From Augochlora pura (taxonomy: Eukaryota > Arthropoda > Insecta > Hymenoptera > Halictidae): a stretch of DNA of 64,000 nt. Location: the NCBI RefSeq assembly GCF_028453695.1, contig NC_135774.1, positions 13,640,001 through 13,704,000 of the forward strand, in the 5' to 3' direction. The notes beneath the pieces are model-generated. The model worked only from the letters and a program-made list of their open reading frames with translations. It had not been told where the DNA came from and did not search any database. This document shows, piece after piece, positions 37,501-48,430 of the stretch. Positions within the stretch are counted from its first letter, which is position 1; each line of letters begins with the position of its first letter. Made by a program: the position numbers and the translations under genes.

Positions 37501-40500
37501 TGATAAGAAAATTTTCTGATGGTGCCAGGGAGTCGTCACTCGAGCACAAGGGGTTAATTGTCGAAGAAAATATGCCCGATGGAAAGACCGATGAAAAAAT
37601 AATCGCACCTTAAATTTTCGGGTGAATTTGTCGCGGGTACCACACCGGGGGTTAAATATCTCGCTAGCGGGAACGGAGATCGGGCGAGCGATCGAAATTA
37701 ATTTCAATGGGGAGTGTTTTATGGCCCGCTGCGTTTCGAGAGTTATTTGAAGTCGCGTCGTACGGTTTCGAAAGTGCCGGGCGTCCGGAATTTAAGGATC
37801 CTTCACGGCCGAAGGAAACCTTAAACTCACTTCGCCAGCCCCCATGCGATATTTTAAGGTTCGCGCGTTTTTTTCATGGCGACGCGACATCAGGAACCGT
37901 AACCCCGCGACCCCGGCGACTCGCCGGAGGATAAATCGTCCGTGCGACGGGGGCCCGCGAAGAAAATTCGAGGGGGCCCGGACGGGATCTCAGCGTTTTC
38001 AGCTTTCCCCCCCCCCCCCCCCCCTCCGGTGTCCGGGTGCAGGTCCGCGTTTAATCGGCCGGCCGCGTAATTAATTGGCCGCGGTAACGAAGCGCGCCGG
38101 CGGGGGCATCCGAGGACCCGCGAGCCGGCGGAATTACAAACATTTATCATCTATTAATTAAGCGATTAGTCCGGCGTCGCTAACGAGAGCCTAGCGTGCG
38201 ACGGGAATTTCTTTGGCTTCGCCGTCTTCTAATGCCGCCGGGTAATTTCTATCCGACGGCGGTGACCGGGGACCCCGGGGCCGGGGCAATCGAGATAATC
38301 GGATTCTAATTCGGTTCATTATAAATGTGGATAGATTGCGGCGCGGTTTCTCCATTACCGCGCGATCTGTTACACGTTACTTCACGCCGTCGCATCTCTC
38401 GCACGGCGCTGGACCCGCGCGGCAGATTAAACCTTTGTAGCAATTATCCCGGCGAACGTCACCGGTCAATTATTCTGTGTCGCGCGTTTCACAACGAGCC
38501 CGTCCGAGCCGCTGCTCGTCGAGGTGTCGGAACGATCGGAAAAGACGAGCCGAATTATCTGCGGCTCGAATGGTCGGCCGCTGAAACTCGCTACGATAGG
38601 GTAGACGTCCCAATTATCGTGTCTGACACAATTCTTGTGTCCCCGGATTCAAAACGTATGGAAAGATGATATGCCGAGGATATTTTATTATATATATTAT
38701 TATTGTATATATTATTACTTATTATACATAAACTGATGATCTATAGGTTTTTATTACGTCTACCAACATGTTAGATTCAGAGAAAGGTGTCGATTTTTAC
38801 ACGTTTCTAATTTCGCGACACGAAAATCGAGACATCTGCCTTAGCAAGTACAACTCACTATAATAAAGAATGACAGAATGCAGAAAAAAATAACAGATGT
38901 TGAAACTATTACATATCTATATATAATTGCTATAGCTCAGTATGGTTCGAATTTCAAACTACTCGAATATCTGAACTTTCTGATAGTCTTTCTGGCGGAT
39001 TTTTTCGATCGGAGGACTTACGATCCCGGCCCGATCAAGGATCTACATATTGTCGCTCATGGATAAGTCTATGGCCCGTCTGCCCAGAACGGAACGACAA
39101 TCGTTACAGTTTACGTTTGTATCTGCACGGATTGAAATGGCCGGCGTGGGCAGTTGAGAGAAAAGACGCAGGTAGATTCACGAGAATATACGACGCGTTA
39201 CCTGGATCACGCAGGTTCATAGACCATAAGTATCATTTAAGTGGAGCCTAAAAAATCAATCAAAATCAAAGTAGGACAAATTCGCATACTCCTGGTGCAA
39301 TTTTGAACAAAGCTTGAGATCGGAGTGCGAATATTGCACTTTTCTGGAGACTAATTCAAATCACCTGCGATCTATTTCACCTCTTTACTTATTTATTATA
39401 TTTACTAAACTATTATACTCTTTTAGTATACTTATATTTACTATGTGCCTGCATTGAACTGGAAGCTTGAATATTAATGAGAACGGGACAGAATTTTATC
39501 GCGACCAAAAATAATGGAGCAATATTCATACTTAACAGGTTCTTTCTAATCTCTGTCATGTGTCAGACTCGTCAAATTATAGCCAGGAGTGAATCACCTA
39601 ATAAAACGGACTCAGTGAACAAGCTCCCTCCAATGTATCTTTACAATTCCAGCAACGGTAGATTAAATCACTTGGACTAAAAGGCTACGTGTAAACCTAT
39701 TGTTAAAAACCGCACTTTGCGGCGGTCGTTTCGAGCAGCGGACAGAGAGCGGAGGCAGAACCGGAGACCGAAAACGCGGCTCGCCCGTGGAAATCTGCGT
39801 CGGCATCGGTCCCGGCCCTTTTCTCCGGTTCTTTTCGGGCGAGCGTGGGTGCATCATGTTCTGGTTTCGCCATCCACCCGTCGCAATTGTCCGGTGACGC
39901 GCCGCCCCCACGGTTTTCTCCGTGTCGGCCGCGGGAGGAACCCGAACCCGGGATAGGTCTATGAGGAACATTATAGCGTAGAATTTCGCGTAGGTTGCAT
40001 CGTGTCGCCTGTGAAGCGTGGCGCCACCGTGGCGGGACAATCCGCGCGCGTTGCGCCGATGCCACGCGCTCGTTTTACAACCCGCGGCACGGGATACACT
40101 TCTACGTGTTACAGTTCCACGTGGGGCGCGTTTATCAAACGGTTGCGCAACCCGTTGTCGCGAAATTGATCGCGCGGAATACTCCGTTACAGACCCATTA
40201 TTCCATTCTTCCCGAGCGTGGGTCGTACAGGCCGGCACTTCGCTCGGCACTCCGCTCGGCACCGGGGCCCCGATTCAGTAATTGCGGGGAACAGCATTTT
40301 TCATCGGGGGCACCCGATCGGATCGGGCCCGGCCCGATTCAGACATGATAAAATTATCAGAAAGAAAGATGACGGCGATTTCGTCGATAATGAACAACGA
40401 TGAGGTACCGTTGCGGCAGCGCCGAGCCCGGGAACCGGGGTGAGGGTGCCGTGATCGTGATCGATGTAGATCATTTCCTCCATCTATCCACGGCAATCCT

Positions 40501-40779
40501 TGCTAGTCCGGTATGTCTCCGACAATACACGCGCGGCTCTACTTTACGCGCGTCTGTGTGAGTTTTCTGTTCGTTTCGCGCGCTAGGGCGCGCGCGCACA
40601 CCGGCCGATCGAGCGCGACCCGTTTCCGGGTCACGCCATGGCAGGTTGACGCCGGAGGTGCCTAGGAGTTTGCTGTCCCTAACCGCGATATCTCGGGTCC
40701 GGGGATCGATTAGCATTGGTTCCTGGATTATCGTGATTGGCTCGCGGGATGATTTGCAACGGCGAACGCGAACAGCGAC
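34588..40779. other. Intergenic stretch without a supportable gene
   Basis: Includes a (GA)n run at 36103-36127, an 18-C run at 38007-38024 and GC-rich patches at 35.7-36.7, 37.55-38.65 and 39.7-40.78 kb. A short TAT/TTA microsatellite lies near 38683-38730. A repeated CGCTCGGCACT unit lies at about 40238-40265. The 199-codon minus frame (39663-40262) overlaps shorter frames on both strands and has no recognisable domain. Confidence 0.6.
38007..38024 (-). repeat. Uninterrupted 18-C tract
   Basis: A pure C run on the + strand (G on -) within a GC-rich patch. The length is likely to be approximate in any assembly. Confidence 0.95.
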
Positions 40780-40874
40780 GGGGGGGGGGGGGGGGGGGGG
40801 GAGGGGCGGGGGGAAGGGGGGGGGGGGGGGGGGGGGGCGGGGGCGGGGGCGGGGGGGGGGGGCGCGGGGGGGGG
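40780..40874 (+). repeat. 95-bp G-rich tract, nearly pure G
   Basis: About 95 bp with only a few A and C interruptions (for example GGGGCGGGG, GGGAAGGGG), beginning with a pure run of more than 20 G. It offers many overlapping G-quadruplex registers on the + strand. Polyglycine or polyproline frames through it follow from the composition. Confidence 0.95.
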
Positions 40875-42369
40875 AAACGAGCCGGAGAAAGACGGCGGGA
40901 CGGTTTCCTTGTCGCATGACCGGTCACCGGGCCTCCACGTAGAATCCAGAGGTAGAGAACCGGAATAGATTTCAGATCACAGTTATCGCCGACGACTGTT
41001 GAATATCCGACTTTTATAGCCGCGGCACGTCGACACGGACTTTTACACCGCCGCAGCCGCGTCCATTGTGTTCCCACATACATTAAGACGGTTATCCAGT
41101 TTGCCGGGGCTGCCGGCCGTAGAGGATACGAAAAATGAAATTAGAAAGGAGCGTTTGCGCCGAATAAATAACTTTCTCGGCCCCGTATATGTTCCCTTTT
41201 GTTGACCATACAATAAGACCTGCTCCGAACCAGGCCTTAATTGCGCAGAAACGGTTTCTCGTGAACCAATAAAGACACCTGCGAGCCACGAGAACCCGCG
41301 CTCCAGCTATCCGAGTCTTCCAGATTACGTAACGATTCATGCCTAACCGAGTGTGGGACTCGCTGTCTTTCAAGCTGCAGCGGCAGCCAGCAGCAGCACG
41401 CTCCGGGAGAGAGACCCGGAGATTCGAATCTCTCTTCGACGAGCAAAATCGTATAAACTCCGAAGATACGATCTACAATCGGCCACGCCTCGGGAGAAGA
41501 CCGAACTCTCCGGCTTTACCGTATACGTCGGATACGGTTTTTGACGTATCCAGCCTGGAATTAGCATAAGGCGCGTCCCGTGGGCTTATCGGGAGTCGAT
41601 ACCGCGTTTATTTTCCGTATAAACATGCCGAATAACGGAAGCCATCACTCTGCCAGGACGTAGACAATAGTACTGCCGCGACCCAACGACTCCTTATAAG
41701 ATCTGCGCCGATCGAGCGCAAGGATCTTCGCGACCACCCTGCGCTATGAAATCTACATTTTAAATCGTGGACACTAAACAATGGCAAAAGAAACGTCTCC
41801 GAACAAATGGAACGCTTACGAGAGATCTAGATACTCTTTCAATCTTAACAATCGTCTCCTCTGATAAAAAAATCCATTTACATAGAAGAATACAATAATT
41901 ATTCGAAAAACAAGGAGTTTTGAATTTAATATTTGAAAATATCCTCCGTAGTAAAATTTGAAACTGATCTACCAGCGAACGGTTTCTATACTATCTCCCA
42001 TGGGTAAGATACCGACCAACGGTGGCTCAGGGAACGGCTGATAAGTGACCGACGAGCGACGAGGAAGGGACTATAGAATCAACTATAGGGAACACTGGTA
42101 TCTATAGTAACCGAAACGTTTCGCAGTCTTTGCTATAGATGGACGACCATAAGGGTCTGCTGCCTCACGTGCGAGGCGTCGCAGCAAAGGGATTCAAACA
42201 ACGGACCGGTGGAACCCTAAAGTTCAGGGACACAGCGTGACCATTGTGCGCCATAGTGACCGTTTAAGATTCTCCGGCTCGTTTCCTCTTCTGCCGAGTG
42301 AATCAGTGATGCCTCGAGCGGTTTTCACCGGTGAAAACTGCTGGTTCAACGAGTTATGACTGCGGTCGG
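40875..42369. other. Upstream flank of EOGT, no supportable gene
   Basis: GC-rich to 41.75 kb, then AT-rich. Four CTATAG palindromes lie at 42071, 42083, 42102 and 42133, 230-300 bp before the probable EOGT first exon. Short open frames at 41.1-41.57 kb are not convincing. Confidence 0.6.
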
Positions 42370-42908
42370 CCATTTTGAAGCTGCACACAGCCAAGTGGTT
42401 TCTCTGTGTGCGAGAGGCAAATAAAGTCAAATGCCTGTGCAGCGAGCTATCCTGTCTCCTAGTCGCAGGAGGTGAGAAAACGTGTAGACCGTTGCGAGCC
42501 GCGTTCATAGTGCACACACACGTGAGTACCCCATTTTTTCGTCGGACGTTTAATTAAGGGACACGGTGCCGCCGTGTTATCGATTCAGGAGTGCCGGCAT
42601 GGTTCCGAAAATCAAACGTAGCGTCTCGGTAGCATTCGTTCCGTCGTCGAGGCGTTTTCAAGGGTAACAGGTGGGTATCCGTGGAATGATGTAAGACACC
42701 GCGTGTCTAGCACCTAGCATTGACTTTCTCCGATTCTTTTTAAGGATACACGCTCGGTGTGGGTGTTGCGTTAGTGCGACGGAGTACGCAGGTGGTGAGG
42801 TCATACACCCATCGCTACAGGTGGTTCCTCCTCCATTCAGCGGAGCAGGCGCGCAATCCGCCTTTTCTTGGGGAATACCATTGTCAGTATTTCAACGGGC
42901 AACGGAAG
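42370..42908 (+). promoter_or_regulatory. Probable EOGT promoter and 5' leader, with one 5'-UTR intron
   Basis: A GCCATTTT box (42369-42376, YY1-like) lies in a GC-rich patch typical of a TATA-less housekeeping promoter. A candidate first exon ends before a GTGAGT donor at 42522. The next exon begins after the polypyrimidine-AG acceptor at 42743-42744. The 42745-42908 leader contains no ATG, so translation would begin cleanly at 42909. An in-frame TAG at 42485 shows that the coding region does not extend into the first exon. The transcription start is not determined by the sequence. Confidence 0.45.
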
Positions 42909-45900
42909 ATGATCGCTGAAACGCTGCGCCGCAAATGCTCCGCTCTGCTGGTCCTAGTTTTCGCGGTCACTGCCATCCCCGCCAATTACTCGGACATTGA
43001 TCTGCCGGATGATCACATCAAGTATTACTTCAACTCGTTTCCCACGGTCGAGGAACGATGCCGCAACGATACCGCCTGCCCCTACAAGGTAATTAGCACT
43101 GCGATCGTAGGAAATAAACAGTAAACATTACGGAAAACCGACGATTCAACGGAACCGGCTACTTATCCGGCGGCCAATCGGCGCGCGCGCTTTTCTCGAC
43201 GATCCTCGGTTTCGCGGTAATTGGATTTTTAACTGTACTGGAGACAATGTATTTACCCCATAACGCACGGATATTTTCATCTACGTACAGAAAATTTGTC
43301 TTTGCGCGAAACAGAATATTTTCCGCATCGATTAGCTAAAACAAATTATGTAAACACGTGCTCCTTCTTTTAATTTTGTTGATACAGTGAAAGTAATGCA
43401 GTAGTATTTTTATAGCGAAACGATTTTTATGTTTTTATTTGTCTGAGTTTCGTTCATCAATTTTTGCTATCGGAGTGTTTAAAGTTGTCTTTGCGCGATT
43501 GTAAGAAGGAACTTGACGTCATTCGATTCCCTTGAGGCAACTCTTGTGTAGGCATACAAATTAAGTATTCTCTCGAGTTTGATCGAGTGTCTACTACAGT
43601 ATAAAACCATTTTTTATTAATATACGGCAAAAGGATTGACTACAAATTATCTGAAAAAATTATACCCAGAGTGAAAATTTTTATGAGAAGTCCAAAAATA
43701 TTTTGAATCAATTCTAAAAAGGAAAATTAAATTGTATTAATTTTGATCACTTTAACCCTCCATCATCGTACGAATTTTTACACGAAATAAAAATCTTTTT
43801 AATCATTTCAATAAACCAAAAGTAATATTACAATATTTAAAAATTCTTATCACGTTTCCACAGCTTTTTATTTTTACTTAATCAGTTTCGCCACAAGTGC
43901 ATTAAATGCACGGTCTAGTAATAACTGTTCAAGAAATGATTAAACCATTACCAATAAGCGATCCCGCTTTCTCACAGTCCCCGGAAGTTTTACACTCCGC
44001 GCTTTTCATAAATGCATAATCAACGGTATGACCGCCACGATTTTTTCACCGGAAATAGCGCGTGCAACTTTCCCAACGACTACTTAGCGAATGTCTGGGT
44101 GTAATTAAATTCTGACAAGGTTCCATACGATTGGCGAAAGAATTTCTATTGCAACAATAATTTTGTCGAACGCAGGACAGCATAGGAACGAAATCGTGCT
44201 GGGGTTACGAGCAGGACTGCAAACCGGAAAATTCGTTCTCGGTTGCTCGATGTCCGGGAGACCACAAAGGATGGGTGACCACGAAGAAGGCTCAATTAGA
44301 CACGTTCTACGCCCAAGGCGATTTCGGGTACGTGCGCGATCAACGGAAGGAGATGTCAATCTTTTGCGAGCCGTTATTTCTGGTGAGTTATCGAATCTAA
44401 TCGAAAGCCGACGGTTCTCCGATATCGGTTCACAAAAAATTTTCTATTAAAGGAGGACTCGTCCTTGGAATGCTCGGAGCACATGCGATTTTGTAGAGCG
44501 AGGAACGTGATGATTAATTTCGAGGATTTGCTCAGTAGAAAAGAACCTATACGGTACAAAATGGACGTCTTAAAGGAGGGCCAAATCGGCGGATACTGCA
44601 CGTGAGTGAAATCAAAGATCGCGAGAAGAAATTCGATAGTAAAAATTTTTGCCAATGACCACAGATTGAACGAGAAACGACTGCAAGCCAATGCAGACCA
44701 CATAAGCCCGCTGCAGTCGTGGGGTCCCGAATTGAGGAACTTCCGGATGCTATCTCGACCGCCGATCGCCAATGGCGACTGTGATATCGTGATCGAGAAG
44801 CCGACGTACATCATGAAAATTGACGCCAGTAAGTGACAAGAACAATCAGAGAAACGGTGAACAGCGGGCACCGTGTTTACAAAATATATCTTCACGTCCG
44901 CTCGTTTGTTGAAGTACGTTTGTTTCAGTAGTAAACATGTACCATCACTTTTGCGACTTTTTCAATTTGTACGCGTCATTGCACGTAAACCTATCGCACC
45001 CCGCCGCCTTCAGCACTGATAATCACGTAATGATCTGGGAAAGCTACAGGTAACTGACACCGGCCAAACAGAAAAACAGAGAGGCACTAGATAGCAATGG
45101 TTCTACCGTACTTTCAGTTACCGGTCCGCGTTCCAGGACACATTCGAGGCTTTCACGAGAAACCCGCTGTGGGACTTAAAAACATTTCGCGGGGAAACCG
45201 TCTGCTTCAAGAACCTCGTGTTCCCGTTGCTGCCGCGCATGATCTTCGGCCTCTATTACAATACGCCGCTGGTACCTGTTTTCTTTTTTTTTATCGTACT
45301 CCTAAAACCTCGGAACTAGCACGGCTTTCTAAACAGAAAAATATTTCAGATCTACGGCTGCGAGAAAAGCGGATTGTTCAAGGCGTTCGGCGATCATGTA
45401 TTGCATCGACTTCGAATACCTCTTCACGAAAGAAAGAACCAGAGGATACGTATCACTCTGCTGAGCAGGGACACGCAGTATAGGAAAATTTTGAACGAGG
45501 ACGAGCTGGTGAAGGCGTTGAAGGAGAATCCTGAATACAAAGTCAGAAAGGTAATTTTTTAAAATAAAACTCTAAAAATACTATAGCGTTAAAATAAATC
45601 TGCTTCTTGAAGAACGCACTAATAAAACCAATATCAGCTTCCAATAAAATCGCTATGATTTCAGGTAGTATACAACAAGAAAGTTCCGTTCAAGAAGCAG
45701 TTAGAGATAACGAGAAACTCTGACATTTTTATTGGCATTCACGGAGCTGGACTGACGCATTTGATGTTCTTACCTGACTGGGCAGCTGTGTTCGAAATGT
45801 ACGTACGCCATATTTAATTCCTTGATGATTATTTTTCTAAGACGATCGTGATGTAGATACAACTGCGAGGATCCAGGGTGCTACAAGGACCTCGCCCGAT

Positions 45901-46285
45901 TGCGCGGCGTGAAGTACTTCACGTGGGAGAACGCGTCGAAACTGGTGCAACAAGATCCCGTAAGCAAATTTTATAATTAGCAAAAATGAAAGTTATAATA
46001 ACTGTTGACGTTGAATTACAGGGAACGCATCCAGACGGAGGAGCCCACGCGAAGTTCACGAACTACAGTTTCGACGTCGACGAGTTCCTCCGTATAGTCG
46101 CCGAGGCGAAAAGCCATGTGAGGAATCACAGCGAGTTCAAGAATTTCATGAGCAAACGAGCGCGCAGCAAGAGGTCGGAGGTGAAGAACGAAACGAGCGC
46201 GGGTAACGTGAAAGAGATCGACGCGCCGGAAACGAAAGAACAAGCGAAATTGAAGCCTGTTGTTCAATCCAAAGACGAACTATAA
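42909..46285 (+). CDS. Eogt: EGF domain-specific O-linked N-acetylglucosamine transferase (EOGT), ten coding exons
   Basis: Transfers GlcNAc from UDP-GlcNAc to Ser/Thr of folded EGF repeats in the ER lumen (known for this GT61-type family). Inferred coding exons are 42909-43088, 44176-44382, 44453-44601, 44665-44828, 44929-45049, 45118-45271, 45350-45550, 45665-45798, 45857-45959 and 46022-46285. All introns are GT-AG and the frame stays open for 558 residues, against about 527 in human. Residues 1-25 form a signal peptide, followed by an Asn-Tyr-Ser sequon. Family landmarks are CWGYEQDCKPE (about 68-78), VNMYHHFCDF, the GIHGAGLTH motif (about 416-424), YNCEDPGCY and KFTNYSFDV. The protein ends in KDEL, an ER retrieval signal. 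The start was chosen as the first in-frame ATG: there is none in the leader, and it directly precedes the signal peptide. The residues between the last conserved motif and KDEL form a charged, probably disordered tail. Exon edges lack transcript support; the gene identity is secure. Confidence 0.96.
43089..44175 (+). other. EOGT first coding intron (1,087 bp)
   Basis: The intron is bounded by AAG|GTAATT and a weak acceptor ending GCAG. It is by far the longest intron within the coding part; the others are roughly 60-110 bp. It is AT-rich and I see no exon, RNA gene or mobile element in it. A motif at about 43755 (TTAACCCTCCATCATCGTAC) resembles other TTAACCC-starting stretches in the window (16684, 29259). 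Confidence 0.75.
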
Positions 46286-46407
46286 CGAATTCTTAGACAA
46301 CGAATTTCCTAAACAACGAATTGTAACGTGTACACATATTACGCCGGTGTTTCAATCGGACAAAACAAACGACTTGTTACCAATAATTACGTTACTCTTT
46401 ACTTATT

Positions 46408-46413
46408 TTTATA
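46408..46413 (-). terminator. Possible PIGW polyadenylation signal (variant TATAAA)
   Basis: There is no AATAAA on the minus strand within about 200 bp of the PIGW stop. The variant hexamer TATAAA at this site, about 156 bp past the stop, is the best candidate. If used, the PIGW 3' UTR would run antisense to the EOGT 3' UTR. This is a weak call by consensus only. Confidence 0.3.
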
Positions 46414-46453
46414 CCGACATATGTACATACTTATTTTGATTAAAAAAACACGG

Positions 46454-46459
46454 AATAAA
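46454..46459 (+). terminator. EOGT polyadenylation signal AATAAA
   Basis: This is the only canonical AATAAA between the EOGT stop (46285) and the PIGW stop (46569). It is followed by a GT-rich stretch (about 46471-46490) suitable as the downstream element. Cleavage would fall near 46475, giving a 3' UTR of about 190 nt. Assignment is by position and consensus only. Confidence 0.6.
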
Positions 46460-46568
46460 TACGGCATACAATGTGGTAGATATGTCTAGTGGCGATACGA
46501 CCGTTCTTTAAGTATAATTCGCCCGCGTGGACATACAAATTCTTCGACGTGTAAATGATACGAAAGGG

Positions 46569-48131
46569 TTACAGCTTAATCTGTATTTGCTTTCTGTATA
46601 GGTATAACGTCGACATTACGTTCACAGCCATATAAGCGATAAGTATTTGTATGGCTCTGGACTGGCTTACATACAACGTGGGCACTAACATGTTAACGCC
46701 GCCGGTCATCAAGTTTGACAATAAGAAAAAGAATAGGCCGTTATAATTGATCGCTTCCAATATCTCGATTGCGACCACATTTTTCTCGCACTCTTCGGGC
46801 ACGCGTTCTCGTTTATTCCTTAGGTCCGCCTTGTGCGTTTTCGGTTTCCTATCGGTACTATCGGAACACATTGTCGCACGAATTAAAATGTCCGTGATTA
46901 TCTCTATCAGTAACAACAGCGTAAGTACCATAACGCCCAAGGTGAGTATCCACATACAATAGCCAGCGTTCGCTAGTCGTCTCGACACCTTGAAGTACGA
47001 GTCGCAAAACAAGGTGGCCGCGCAGGTCTGTGCTGCTATCAGAGACAATTTTATGCACAGTATCATCGACTCGTTGTAACTAGCGTCGAGACCGTACCCG
47101 AATAATCTCATATGGAACGTTCTAGGCTTGTACTGCATCGAATTTTGTATGCTCGAGTTATAGTACGTGGAATGTATTAATCTGCCGACGGCCACTCCTA
47201 TCAAATAGAGGCCCACGTATCCGGGCACGGAGACCATTCCTTCTCTGTTGGCGGACACGAAGTCGTCCCTCGGTTTGTTGCTCAACACCCACTCTTTCAA
47301 CCCTTTGGTACTTAAAATGTATTCGTGCATCGTTAAAATCCAGATGCCCGACAGTAAAGAATATTTGGAGCTAATGGTACTGGTTATGGAGCTGGTGAAC
47401 AGTTTAACAAAAGCTAATGTTATAAAAAAGTTCCAGTGAATACCGTACTCCGTGACGTGCTTTTGGTACCCGATAACTTCTATGGCAATGGAACGGCCAA
47501 AGCCTAGTATCAAAAGAGGAATACAACTCTTTGCTGATTGTTTAATGTTCCTCGATAATGTACGGATGAATCCTACTCTCTGCTTTGGAGCAAAATCTTT
47601 GGATTCTGGTGCCACCAAGGCATTCGTTAGTACAAACAGTCCTACACCCGTATCCATTAAACTATATCCAAATACTTCAGTCTTGGCAAACTTACGAGGG
47701 AAGATACGAAAGTCTATAGCTAGTATACATATTGCTGTTATAATGTTAGTCAGTGCTCTAAAATTTGTGATAAACGGTTTCCTACCCTGACTAGGCCTAC
47801 CACTGCTGCCCGACGACTTTGCATTAAGTCCTAGAACTAAGACATTAATAATAGATATCGATAGCATGGCACAACATACTGTGATGATATACTCCGACAA
47901 TACAGTACAGCATAAGATAGATGGAATTATGAGTAATGCAAATTCTATCATCACTCTGACATTCTTGTGAGTGATATCTTTTATGAGTCCTATGGTTGTA
48001 GTAGTCAGAAGAGTACTACATACATTTGGCATGATCGCATGCACAACTTCCCTGGCTGTTGTTCCACCATGATTAGAAACAAATGCTTCCTGCTCTTGGC
48101 GATAAAGGTTTGTATACCATATGTTTGACAT
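46569..48131 (-). CDS. PIGW: Phosphatidylinositol-glycan biosynthesis class W protein (PIG-W/GWT1), GPI inositol acyltransferase
   Basis: Adds a fatty acyl chain from acyl-CoA to the inositol of GlcN-PI, an early ER-membrane step in GPI-anchor synthesis (family knowledge). The uninterrupted 520-codon frame matches the roughly 500-residue length of animal PIG-W. The N-terminus has the family pattern EAFVSNHGGTT (residues 15-25). The core family blocks FRIFPRKFAKTEVFGYSLMD (141-160) and HVTEYGIHWNFF (225-236) are intact. Many hydrophobic segments (about 34-50, 62-100, 126-142, 203-222, 232-250, and several in the C-terminal half to about 510) indicate a polytopic membrane protein. The start ATG has A at -3 and lies just before the conserved N-terminal block. 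The coding region has no intron; a 5'-UTR intron is likely (acceptor at 48173-48174). Its 3' end faces EOGT. Confidence 0.96.
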   Translation of the reverse strand: MSNIWYTNLYRQEQEAFVSNHGGTTAREVVHAIMPNVCSTLLTTTTIGLIKDITHKNVRVMIEFALLIIPSILCCTVLSEYIITVCCAMLSISIINVLVLGLNAKSSGSSGRPSQGRKPFITNFRALTNIITAICILAIDFRIFPRKFAKTEVFGYSLMDTGVGLFVLTNALVAPESKDFAPKQRVGFIRTLSRNIKQSAKSCIPLLILGFGRSIAIEVIGYQKHVTEYGIHWNFFITLAFVKLFTSSITSTISSKYSLLSGIWILTMHEYILSTKGLKEWVLSNKPRDDFVSANREGMVSVPGYVGLYLIGVAVGRLIHSTYYNSSIQNSMQYKPRTFHMRLFGYGLDASYNESMILCIKLSLIAAQTCAATLFCDSYFKVSRRLANAGYCMWILTLGVMVLTLLLLIEIITDILIRATMCSDSTDRKPKTHKADLRNKRERVPEECEKNVVAIEILEAINYNGLFFFLLSNLMTGGVNMLVPTLYVSQSRAIQILIAYMAVNVMSTLYLYRKQIQIKL

Positions 48132-48430
48132 TTTTGTTAAAGCAGCGATTAATGTTCCTGATGATTAAGTCCCTGGAAAAAAAATACTTGAATAAACTGT
48201 TTTCGTAGCTGTCAAACGCCGCTGACAGCACAACATATAAATACCATTCAAGGCTGAGTAATTTTATAAACTTACGTGAAAATACATGTTCTTAATTCAT
48301 AGTTCTCCAGCCGGCTTCTCATATCAAGTAAATTCACAGATAAGATAGAAGACACAGCGGCGGGTCATTCTTCTTTCCACCATGTTGCTGCATGTTCCGC
48401 TGGGCGCATGTACTTTGGAAAGATAGCGCC
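48132..48430 (-). promoter_or_regulatory. Probable PIGW 5' leader with a 5'-UTR intron, and promoter
   Basis: Read on the minus strand, a GTAAG donor (48275-48271) and a T-rich tract ending CCAG (acceptor at 48174-48173) would define an intron of about 100 bp just upstream of the ATG. The candidate first exon starts above 48276. No TATA box is evident. Motifs such as AGATAGCGCCAT (48421-48432) lie near the expected start. The leader also holds an upstream ATG (48322-48320), described in the findings. Transcript support is lacking. Confidence 0.4.

Noticed and set aside
41412..41434. GAGATTCGAATCTC, resembling a tRNA T-arm
   Set aside because: It is a 14-bp palindrome; no register gives a 5-bp stem with a 7-nt loop, and no anticodon or acceptor stem can be built upstream.
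42759..42908. Possible non-AUG N-terminal extension of EOGT
   Set aside because: The frame is open but has no ATG, is preceded by TAA at 42741, and the signal peptide begins at the ATG at 42909.
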